From Balamuthia mandrillaris (taxonomy: Eukaryota; Discosea; Longamoebia; Balamuthiidae): a DNA stretch of 64,000 nt. The stretch's first letter is position 1, and each line of letters opens with the position of its first letter. The DNA lies in assembly GCA_031835245.1 (NCBI GenBank), contig JAVKOQ010000019.1, forward strand, positions 299,049 to 363,048, read 5' to 3'. A program made the translations under genes and the position numbers. The notes under the pieces were generated by a model. That model made no database searches and was not told where the DNA came from. It saw nothing but the letters and a program-made list of their open reading frames with translations. Below, piece after piece: positions 1 through 9,572 of the stretch.

Positions 1-270
1 TGGCTACAAAAGTCGTTGCTTCAAGACGAACGGTTATTGACATCGCTGGTATTTTTTTTCTTTAGTCACGTCTTGGTTCTCTGCTCTCTGCTCTCTGCTC
101 TCTGCTCTCTGCTCTCTGCTCTCTGCTCTCTGCTCTCTGCTCTCTGCTCTCTGCTCTCTGCTCTCTGCTCTCTGCTCTCTGCTCTCTGCTCTCTGCTCTC
201 TGCTCTCTGCTCTCTGCTCTCTGCTCTCTGCTCTCTGCTCTCTGCTCTCTGCTCTGTCTTCCCTCTCCCT

Positions 271-309
<39 letters not shown>

Positions 310-2348
310 CTCTGTGGAACAATGCTATATTTTTTTTAAAAAAAAAACAGGTGGATAAGGTGACGAATGAAAACAGGATGGTGAGCTATGCTGCTGGAAA
401 CGCCCTAAAAGCTGTCCTACTGATAACACCCGCTTCATTTGGTTCTTCTTCCCAAAGCCAACAGTCTTTACGGTATTTGTTGGATGGACTGTTCATGACA
501 ACACAACAATTGAACCTCGATGCGATCCATTTCTTTCACAAGTTGCTGAAGGAGGTAAGGAAGAGAGAGAATGAAGACGAAGAAGGGTCCTCCGGTGAGG
601 AAGGCGATGAGGAGGACAAAAATGAAGTCTTGGCTGTGGTGTTGCTGCGTATGATTGCAGACAGGGTTCATGACTTGCTTCAGCCGTTTCTCCTTCAGGT
701 TTTTACTCTTATCTTCTCGTTATTCCTGTTCGTTCTTCATTCCTCGTCTTCTTCATTGTTCTTTATTCTTTATTCTTTATTCTTTTCTTCTTGCTTCTTT
801 CTTCTCTTCTTTTAACATATCCTGTTGAACAGGATAGCTATGAACAGGCAGTATCACTTTTGGGTTTAGTTATTCAACTACTCAAGTTCAACACTAGATT
901 GTTGCAAGAAGATGAAATGGAGGAAGAAAACTTGCATAAAGATGACAAACGGGTATCGACATTATTGCTCCCATTCTTTTCTTTTTGCTGTAGTGAAGAG
1001 GTTCGTTTATTTTTCCACATTCTTTCTCCATTGAGAGCTGATTGTTTGTCTTAGTTTGTGAGTTCAATACAGAGCTTTTCGCTGGAAACCAGTTCTTCTG
1101 TTCTACGATCTACCCTCAAGTTATTGTATTCGCTGTTTTCATGGTTATTGAACAGTGGCCAAAAACAACAACAGTATCATTCTATTCATACTGCATACGG
1201 ACTCAAACTGGTAATTAGTAACATTCTCCTTCTTTCATGCTCCTTCTTGTTCTTGTTCGATGCTCTCCCTTCGCTGATGCTATCGTCACTTTAAAGATAG
1301 ATATCTATCTTCAAATCTTACGGCATAATTCTCCCTTGTTCAAAGAGTCTCATACTCCAACAACAAGAAACAAGCAGCGCACTATCTTTCTTCCTCACGG
1401 GATCATTAGACATAGACACGATAAAACTTTTGCAACGAAACATACTGTTGGTTCTGTTGAAAAGCTTGCAGCTGTTCACTACCTACCTTCAACGCGATAA
1501 ACGAATGTTAGAGGAGACAAGGCAAAAAGAAGTACAAAGAAGAAGAGTCAACATTTGTTCCATGTTAACTGATCTTCTTCAATCGCTTTCAGGTAGCTGT
1601 TTGGCTTTACTCTTTTGAATCTTAGACTAACCTTTGAATTTGAAACAAACAGCTTCTCTTGAAGGACCGAAACCACTTCTCAGACAAAAGCTGCTGCAAA
1701 TGTTCATTGAGCAAGATGACGCTCTAATGGAAGTGTTACATTGTTCGTTAGCTCTATGTTCGGTGGTTCGGTGAGTATTTTTATTTTACTCATTCTTTAC
1801 TTTCTTATATTGATTTGCTTCTTCTTCAATGTGCCAACTAACAAAATATAAGGCTCTTCCATGGTGAACTTGTACATAACGAAAGAGACGTTAAGTTGCT
1901 GAATCTTCTACAACAGGAAATGGAGCCACATTTCCTGTTCTTTGATCTGTTGGCAGAACTTGGCTATGATCATTCCACGCTATTAGATTTTCTCATTTCA
2001 AACGAGACCTGCTTCTTGAACTACTTTGTTTCGTATCCTTTTTCTTTGTGTTTTTTAGTTCTTGTTCGCGTTGTTCTTTGTTTTCTTTAACTCTGATAAA
2101 GCTACTTGCGTTATGCTACACAAGACAGGGAACGCTTTCTTTCATGCCATTCTCTTTGGCTCCAAGAACGGGTTGACGAACACCAGCACTCCTCCAAAGC
2201 ACTCCAGAAGCAATCATCTGTCATGGCCGCCTTCACCAACTTGAAGGAGGTCATTGCTCGACTCCATCGCAAGTCTTTGTTCCCTTACAACCCCGCCCCA
2301 TTGCTGAAACGACTTGAACTCCTTTGCTCGTTTATCCCTTCTTCTTGA
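1..2348 (+). CDS. Lines (LINS) family protein, 3' part
   Basis: This is the downstream part of a multi-exon gene that begins left of the window. The first ~48 bases look like the end of an exon, followed by an intron filled with a 7-bp repeat. Coding resumes at 351 after an acceptor (aacag). Further exons lie at about 351-698, 831-951, 1068-1209 and 1300-2348. Recognition rests on the C-terminal part: 'YDHSTLLDFLISNETCFLNY' followed about 60 residues later by 'LHRKSLFPYNPAPLLKRLE'. These match the end of the Lines family (animal Lines/LINS1, Pfam LINES_C). The rest is helix-rich and poorly conserved, with an acidic loop near 560-625. Lines proteins are implicated in Wnt/Wingless-related signalling in animals; their role in protists is unknown. 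The stop is at 2346-2348. Exon borders in 950-1900 are approximate. Confidence 0.7.
78..306 (+). repeat. (CTCTCTG)n minisatellite plus (CT)n tail inside an intron
   Basis: About 25 nearly perfect copies of a 7-bp unit (78-255) are followed by a pure CT run (273-306). The tract fills most of the intron of the Lines-like gene, with the pyrimidine-rich strand being the transcribed-sense strand. It is open in several frames and creates long spurious Leu/Ser- or Arg/Glu-rich ORFs on both strands. Confidence 0.95.
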
Positions 2349-2736
2349 ACGAACACGCATCATCTTCCGCTTCACCACACCAACCAAAATCCAACATTGT
2401 CCCCCAAGGGTCGTCCAGCCGCAACGTCGAACAGAGAGCACGTGCCTGTCGACATATTTTAGCCGTGACGTGGCGCGTTTTGCTTCGGAGAAAATTCGTG
2501 GAACAATTATCGGCAGATTCGATTTTTTGCCATATAAATTAAAAAAATTTATCGCGATTTTTTAAGGTGATACCCATAAAGGTAAAAAGGAAAAAAAAGA
2601 AAACCTGACGAAAGACTTTCTTTGCTCTTTTTTGTGACACAACTGATTGCGCAGTGCACACACAGCTCACTACGCTTTTTTTTTTAACTCTTTGCAGAAA
2701 TAAAAAAAAAGAGTAGCAGCACAACATCACCACACA
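2349..2736. promoter_or_regulatory. Intergenic: promoter of the AspRS gene
   Basis: There is no coding sequence in this 388-bp gap between two tandem genes. It holds a short perfect dyad at 2534-2552 (ATAAATT-AAAAA-AATTTAT) and a CGGAGAAAATTC word at 2486-2497. Related words occur in two other promoters of the window. The rest is A/T tracts. Promoter function is inferred from position only. Confidence 0.45.
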
Positions 2737-5284
2737 ATGGAAGGGATTACGTTGAAGGTGTTGTCCGCTGTGGAGGCTGACAAGAACTTGGTGGTGGTGA
2801 CGGTGGAGGACCGACCACAGCCCGTCTATGCCCTCAATGGCGCGGAGTGGAAGAAAGTGCAGGAGAAGTTTGCTGCTGGCGCCTCTGTAGCTGACGTCAC
2901 TTTGACCCAGTGCAAGGAGTTTGTGTTCATCTCGCAGGTGGGTGAAACTGGCATTGGCTCCAAAAAGTACGTTCTTTTTTTTTGTTCCCATCTGTGGATC
3001 AAAGATTTCGATTTTCTCACGTCTAAACTTGATGAATGGTTATCATTTGCAGCGCGCGTTCTTCCAAAGGACCCAAGTTTGTGACTCAGTACCAGCGTCG
3101 TCTTGCTAGGGTGCTCTATTCTCTCTCGTTCTCTCTTTGTTTCTCACGCCCATGCTTAACGTTGGCTGCATGTTTTGTAACAGGAAGGAAGCTCTGACAA
3201 GCAAAAAGAGGCAAAAGGAGGAGAAAGCTCTAACGACATTTTTGGAGTGAGACCTCTGGTGGAAGAGAAGGTCACCGCAGAAAACAAGCGAACCTATACC
3301 AAAATCAAGGATCTCAACAAGTCCTTGGTGGGCAAGGAGGTGTGGATCCGTGCTCGCGTTCACAACACGCGTAACGTTAGTGCTAAGCTTTACTTTGCCA
3401 CGTTGCGTGATCAACTCTTTACTGTGCAAACCGTCCTTGCTGAAAACAAAGAATTCATTAAGTTTGTTCGGACAAAGTATGCATCCTTTTTTTTTTCACT
3501 TCGTTTCTATTCTTGCCCTTAATCTCACGCACAATTACTCTCCGAATAGAGTTACGAAAGAGTCAGTAGTCGATATTTATGGCAAAGTAACTGGAGTTGA
3601 GTTTCCAGTGGAATCAGTGACACAACAAGACGTGGAAATCGCTGTCAGCAAGTTGTTTGTCGTCTCTTTCGCCAAAGCTGAATTGCCGATTGACATTGAG
3701 ACGGCGGCTCGACCTGAATGGCTTGTGGATCAACGAGCCAAAGAAATCAGCGAGCTCGAGCAAACTATCAAGGAAACCGAAGAAAAGCTTGCTGCTGCTA
3801 ACGGTTCGTTTATTTCTGTTACTTCCTCTGTTGTAATATTAACTATGAATACTCTTTGTTTTATAAACAGAGGGCAAGGAATCTTTGCAGGCTGAACTTG
3901 ATGAACTGTTGAAGAAAAAGAAAGTGTTGAAGCCCTACAACAAAGTGGGTAAAGATACCCGCTTGGACAACCGTGTACTTGATCTTCGGGTATGTTTCTT
4001 GCCTCTTGTTTCTTTATACTCTTTCTTACATAAATTATATGTTTAAAAAACCATACAGACACCGGCCAACCAAGCTATCTTTAGAATTCAATCAGGAGTG
4101 TGCCGCCTGTTCAGGGAGTACCTTTCTTCTCAAGGTTTCACTGAGATTCACAGCCCAAAGCTTTTGGGCGCGGCCAGCGAGGGAGATGGTGCTCAGGTCT
4201 TCAAATGCGAGTACTTTGAGCAGTACGGCATTCCTTTTGCCTACCTGGCTCAGAGCCCGCAGCTCTACAAGCAAATGGTTTTGGCAGGTGACATGGACAG
4301 AGTATTCGAGGTGGGACCAGTATTCCGTCGCGAGAACTCGCAAACGGCTCGCCATCTTACTGAGTTTACAGGCTTTGATTTGGAAATGGCCCTTAAGGTA
4401 ACATCTTTTTTCTTGTTGTTTTCTTTTGTTTTCCCCCTTCTTTTTTCTATCACTCATTTCGTGTTTATTTTATTCACAAAACTTGAATTTATAACAGCAA
4501 CATTACCACGAAGCATTGGAAGTATTGGGCGGTATGTTCATCCACCTCTTCAAGGGACTGGAGAAGGAGTACGCCGCGGAACTCAAAGCCGTAGGAGAGC
4601 AGTATCCCTTTGAGCCGCTGGAATACCGTGAGCCAACGCTTATCCTGCAGTGGCCCGAGGCCATCCCCATGCTCCAAGCCGAACTGCGGAAGCCCGTCGA
4701 GGAGACCGTCGACCCCGTTCTTGTAGGAGAGCTCCTTCAAGACCTCGCTAAGGAGAATCCTCCCAAGACCAACGTGGAGGACTTGGAGGATCTTAGCACT
4801 AAGGCGGAGAAGCTGTTGGGCAAGCTGGTTAAGCAGAAGTATAACACCGATTTTTACGTGTTGGACAAGTTCCCTGCCCACATTCGTCCTTTCTATACCA
4901 TGCCTGACCCCCATGATGAGGTGAGTTTTTTTTTCAACTTCCTTTTCTTTACCTCCATTTGCTTGTGTTGATCTTAAATCTGACTTGCTGTTTCAAAAAT
5001 GACAATAGCGTTATTCCAACTCGTACGATTTGTTCCTGAGAGGCCAAGAGATCTGCAGCGGTGCTCAGCGTATCCATGAACCAGAGCTCCTGTCCAAGCG
5101 CGCCACAGCCAAGGGCGTGCCTCTAGAAACCATCGCAAGCTACATTGAAAGCTTCACCTTTGGTGCTCCTCCTCACGCCGGCGGAGGCATCGGTCTTGAG
5201 CGAGTGGTCTTCCTGTTCCTTGGCCTGGACGACATCAGGAAGTCTTCATTGTTCCCTCGTGACCCTCGACGTCTTACACCCTAA
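2737..5284 (+). CDS. DARS1: Cytosolic aspartyl-tRNA synthetase (class II)
   Basis: Charges tRNA-Asp with aspartate in the cytosol. Eight exons join cleanly in frame: 2737-2966, 3053-3110, 3184-3476, 3550-3803, 3871-3989, 4059-4397, 4498-4920 and 5009-5284. The N-terminal ~80 residues are an extra beta-rich segment. An OB-fold anticodon-binding domain follows ('[20 protein letters not shown]'), and then the class II core. Motif 2 is seen as '[21 protein letters not shown]' region residues FRRENS. Motif 3 is '[20 protein letters not shown]', ending in the family's typical [12 protein letters not shown] tail. The 'PFYTMPDP' and '[18 protein letters not shown]' segments are typical of eukaryotic/archaeal AspRS, and point to AspRS rather than AsnRS. 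A charged insert (about 4700-4850, rich in E and K) lies before 'PFYTMPDP' and is longer than in animal enzymes. No break is seen. Confidence 0.95.
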
Positions 5285-5372
5285 ATTGGCTTTTGTGCTC
5301 TTGCTCACCAACCAATTCGTTCATCTATTCATTTCAGCTTTTTTTTTCTTTTGCTCTTTCTCTTTATTAACA

Positions 5373-6293
5373 TTAGGAAGATAACTTGGTTCGCTTCAAG
5401 TTGCCAAAGCGAAGGGAAGAAGTCAAAGTGGCACCATAGTTGCGCCACGCATCCTCCCATTCTTCTTCGGGGCTTTCAAACACCATCTCCACCAGCTGTT
5501 CCCTGGGCTCAGACGCAAACAAGAAGCAGGTATTCACCACAACAGCATCGTTGTCGAGCTTCTCTGCCGCTCCGTGTACATTGTAACCCACTTCTTTGTA
5601 CTTGATGCCAAGCTCACGCTCCCTTTGGAGCGATACGTGCCACTTGAGGAGGATGGTCCTTCTGACAGAAGCTTCCACCCTGGCGATGCAATCCCTGGCA
5701 AATTGCTCAGGAGACAACCCCACAGAGCGAGGTAAGTTGGGGTAGAGCCTCAGGGTAAGGCCTGTCTTGAACCTGCCCGTCTCTTGTAGGTCTTCCTTGG
5801 TGAGGAAGTAGTTGATGAAGTTGGGCTCTGGGGTCGATGAGAAGGAGGCAGCATCCCCTTCTGGTCCTGCTTCTGCCACCACAAACTGGCTGTTGGTGGA
5901 CTCTGTGAAGTGCCAACTCTCTGGACACAGTATATGGCCGCTTGTTTTTTTTGGTTATTTTTGAGAAGAAACATCATAAGAACAATAAAGGGATGAACAA
6001 GCAAGTACTTAAGGTCCTTGCATGCTTTCCACTTGAAGCCAGGAGGTGCTTGCTCGTGAGGATGTTCTGCCTTGGAGCTCGTCAAGAGGCCAGAGCAGAA
6101 GCTACACATAGAGCAAAAAAAAAACAGCTTTTCCCATCAAACAAGCAGATAATAAACACAGAGAGTGTGTGTGAGAGTACCTTCGCCACCGTTGTTCCAC
6201 AGGCAAGACACCAGGCAGAGTCGAGCGAGCCACAAGGTGCAACCGAGTATTTACAAACGCGCCATGCCCACAGCTCTTCACGGCTCGTATCAT
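5373..6293 (-). CDS. Unknown protein with mitochondrial-type presequence, possibly PsbP/Mog1-like fold
   Basis: Three exons are proposed, reading leftward: ~6293-6181, ~6095-6015 and ~5943-5373. Donor and acceptor phases fit (cga-ag|c and aa|c). I chose the ATG at 6293 because this frame gives an N-terminus rich in Arg/Ser and poor in acid ('HLVARSTLPGVLPVEQRWRR'), like a mitochondrial targeting sequence. The competing frame there does not splice in phase. The mature part runs 'GHILCPESWHFTESTNSQFV ...' to '... EEEWEDAWRNYGATLTSSLRF'. A 'P..W' start, a central 'FARDCIARVEA' helix and a final 'W..AW' helix recall the PsbP/Mog1-type sandwich, but this is a weak fold guess. I do not recognise the family. 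It converges on AspRS (88 bp between stop codons) and diverges from the IDH gene. Confidence 0.6.
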
Positions 6294-6619
6294 CCTCCAG
6301 TTCTCTCTGCCATTGGGGTGCTCCTGAGGACGAGCACGATGTGAGCAAACCTTGTCAGCAAAAGCATTGCTTTAGATCGAATTTTCCCTTGTCTATCCGA
6401 TTCGATTAGATGAATCGAAATTTCCCATTTTATCCTAAAATAGGACATGTTTTCCTTTTTTTGTTGCATGACTGAGATCATTTAATCAAAACGGAGAAAT
6501 TCTTACGTGTGCGTTTTTCTTTATTTTCTTTCTTTTTGTTGACGGCAGAAAAAGAGCCAAAGCTTTTTTTTTTATTGCCGAAAAAAAAACAACAAACAGC
6601 GCAAACGGCCCAAACCACA
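6294..6619. promoter_or_regulatory. Divergent promoter between the unknown mitochondrial protein and IDH
   Basis: A 326-bp spacer separates two head-to-head genes whose products both look mitochondrial. It contains a perfect dyad at 6401-6419 (TTCGATT-AGATG-AATCGAA). On the minus strand two related words lie next to each other (GGGAAAATTCGAT about 6374-6386, GGGAAATTTCGAT about 6413-6425), and CGGAGAAATTC lies at 6492-6502 on the plus strand. Long T tracts precede the IDH start. Regulatory function is inferred. Confidence 0.45.
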
Positions 6620-7166
6620 ATGCTGCAAGGCTCTCTCTGTCGTCACGCCGCTTCGAGCGGCCGTTTTCTGCTGCGGAGTGCTGCTGGCAAGCAGAGCGGC
6701 TCGCTGGCGCCTGCGCTCTCCTCCTCCTCCTCCTCCGCTTGGACGCTGCCACTGCTGTCAGCGGTCAGCCCTTCTGCCAGGCGTGGCATGGTCACTGACC
6801 AGCCCGTTCCTATCACTGTCGCTTACGGAGATGGCATTGGACCAGGTACATCTCTCGCTCTCGTTTTTTTAACAACTCCCCCCTTTCGCGCAACTACTTT
6901 TTTCCAATTCATCTACTTTTTTTTTTCGGTTGCCCTCTTTTCATCGGCTTATCGTTTTGCTACGTGTTTTTTTTAACAGAGATCATGGAATCGACGATGA
7001 AGATCTTGGAAGCCGCTGGAGCGAACATCAAACCGGAGGTTATAGAGATTGGAGAGAAGCTCTATAAGCAGGGACACACCTCCGGCATTTCTCCCGAGTC
7101 GTGGGCCTCCCTCCGTAGGACCAAAGTCTTCTTAAAGGCTCCTATCACTACTCCCACTGGAGGTTT

Positions 7167-7207
<41 letters not shown>

Positions 7208-8812
7208 AATTCTTTACTGTTTGCTCTCTTTTGCTTCTCACTGAGCGCATTTCGTTCAACCAACAAAAAAAAAGGTGGCTATAAAAGTTTGAACGTCTCC
7301 ATCCGAAAGACTCTCGGTCTGTTTGCCAACGTACGGCCCTGCCGGACCTACCACCCCTTCGTCAAAGCAGCCCATCCCTCCATGAACCTCGTCATCATCC
7401 GTGAGAACGAGGAGGATACCTATGCTGGCATCGAACACCGACAAACCCAACAAGTCACTCAGTGCCTCAAGTTGATTACTCAGCCTGGCTGCGAAAAGAT
7501 TGTGCGATATGCTTTTGAGTATGCGCGAGCCTATGGAAGGAAGAAGGTGACCTGCTTCGTCAAGGACAACATCATGAAGATCACCGATGGCCTCTTCTAT
7601 AGGGTCTTTGAGGAGATTGGCAAGGAGTACCCTGATATTGCACAGGAACGCATGATTGTAGATATTGGTGCTGCCCGTCTTGCTGGTATGGCTTATCCTT
7701 GTTGTGTTCATTTTTTTTTCAGTTTAGCTTATTTGCTTGTTTGACTTTTTGTTTATCTTATTTTCATGTTCTTCTTAATGCTGATTGCTTGTCCCATCAC
7801 TAAGATTCACCTGGTATCTTTGACGTGTTGGTGATGCCAAACCTTTATGGCGATATCATGAGCGATATCGCCGCTCAGGTCAGCGGCTCTGTGGGACTCG
7901 GTGGTTCTGCCAACATTGGCACTGAGGTAGCCATGTTTGAGGCCATTCATGGTTCTGCTCCTGATCTTGCCGGCAAGAACGTTGGTTGGTAGTTCTTCTT
8001 TCTTGGTTCTTCATCCTCTCTTCTTGCTTCACAGAGACTAATGATTTTTTTTCTTACACTCTCGCAATGAAGCCAATCCCAGCGGCCTTTTATTAGGAGC
8101 CGTTCAAATGTTGGTGCACATAAAGCACCCCAACACTGCCGCTCTCATAAAGAACGCATGGCTGCGCACCATCGAGGAAGGCATTCGCACTTCTGACATT
8201 GTTCCCGCTTCTGCCGTCGCCGGAGAATGTCCTGACTTGCGCTTGCCAGCACCAAAGCCGCCTGTCGGCACAAAGGAGTTTACGCAGGCCATTATTGAGC
8301 GTCTTGGTCAGAAGCCACAACACCTTACGCCTGTTTCCTACAAGAAAGCGGATATGGGAGTAACTCCCTTTGCCGCTGGTCCCCTTCCTGCTCCTCAGGT
8401 ACGCTTTAACTCTGCTCTGCTATTGCTTCTTTTCCCTCTCCATGTGTCTAAACACCTGCAAATAAAACAATAGGAGAAGAAGGAGCTGGTGGGCGTGGAC
8501 GTCTTCCTGGACTGGAACAAAGGTTCCCCTGAGAAGCTCTCCTCAGTCCTGCAACAAGCCATGACGGACAACCTGGAGCTCCGCCTCATCACCAACCGCG
8601 GTGTCAAAGTGTGGCCTCACGGTTTCCCCGAGACATTTTGCACAGACCATTGGAGGTGTCGCTTCAGGAGCAAGACCGGAGAGGTTTTGTCGAACAAGGA
8701 CGTGATCGAGCTGTTGGGTCGTGTTCATGGCACTGGTTTGGACTTTATCAAAACGGAACATCTTTACACGTTCAACGGCAAGCCTGGCTTCTCCCTTGGC
8801 CAGGGCGAATAA
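6620..8812 (+). CDS. Mitochondrial isocitrate dehydrogenase with C-terminal extension domain
   Basis: Oxidatively decarboxylates isocitrate to 2-oxoglutarate (TCA cycle). Six exons join in frame: 6620-6845, 6980-7162, 7275-7685, 7805-7984, 8073-8398 and 8474-8812. The first ~60 residues are Ser/Ala/Arg-rich without acids, a mitochondrial presequence. The core shows '[12 protein letters not shown]', '[16 protein letters not shown]', the metal/substrate site '[18 protein letters not shown]' and '[17 protein letters not shown]'. After the normal end of the fold comes a Pro-rich linker and about 110 extra residues starting '[20 protein letters not shown]'. From family knowledge this matches the extra C-terminal domain of Thermus- and Rickettsia-type IDH, and not the animal or yeast NAD or NADP enzymes. 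Coenzyme preference cannot be read safely here. Exon 2/3 are separated by a (CT)n intron. Confidence 0.9.
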
Positions 8813-9572
8813 GACAGATGAAGCATTACACAAAAGACAGGTTATGCTTTATTTTAACCTTGGTTTTTTTTTGTTTTTTAACACAACAACATTTATTTAT
8901 TTATCAACATTTATTGTAATCTTCACTTCAGACTAACTGGCTTGGTGCACCTCCTTTCCACTCTAACTTATTTCCTCCTCTACGCACAGCAACTCCCAAA
9001 GGCCATCCAATGCTCGTGTGACCCATTTCAGAACTTCAAAGCATGCCCCCAGCCAAGCTAACCATCTTCTAAACACCGCTTACTTCCTCCTCAAGGCAGT
9101 CGTCACACGAGTCCGCTTGCCATCTTTTTCGTGGAACATAATTTATTCAAACCCCCAATCAAAAATCAAAAGCTGGTCTTTTCAATTTCAAACCACCAAC
9201 CAAAAATCAAAACAGCAGACAAATTAATTGGATCGATCGGCGGCGCTGCTGACGTCAGGAACACCTTGGGTAATTCTTTTTTTTTGAATTGTTATTTGGA
9301 ACGAAGAAAGACCTCCCTACTATTCTCTCGCACCCAGGCTTCTTTGTTTCCCCCCTTGCTTCCTTCCTTCCTTCCCCCCTGTGGTGGTAGGTGCCTCCCG
9401 CTGACCAAAAAGAAAAAGCCTTGTCGCTTCTTCTTCTTCTCTCTCTCTCTCTCTCTGTTCAAGTTAATGGGTTACTAAATTTTTTTTTATTCGTTGTCTG
9501 TTGTTTCTCTCTCTTCTTTTTTTTTATTGTTATTATTCCACAGTGTCGTCATATCAGCTGGCATAAGCCTCA
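8813..9572. other. Intergenic: IDH 3' flank and kelch-kinase promoter, no gene seen
   Basis: A 760-bp gap. The left half holds A/T-rich sequence with no convincing coding region. About 9150-9215 contains two copies of an AACCAAAAATCAAAA-like word about 40 bp apart, one preceded by CCAAT (9155). A (CT)n run lies at 9440-9455 and T tracts lie before the start codon. Short ORFs here are not supported. Confidence 0.5.

Noticed and set aside
16-339. Leu/Ser- and Arg/Glu-rich ORFs over 78-306 as proteins
   Set aside because: They are translations of the 7-bp repeat inside an intron. The same applies to ORFs over the GA/CT tracts and the (TGTT)n tract.
2737-5284. Asparaginyl-tRNA synthetase
   Set aside because: The '[19 protein letters not shown]' and '[20 protein letters not shown]' stretches and the [12 protein letters not shown] end are those of eukaryotic AspRS.
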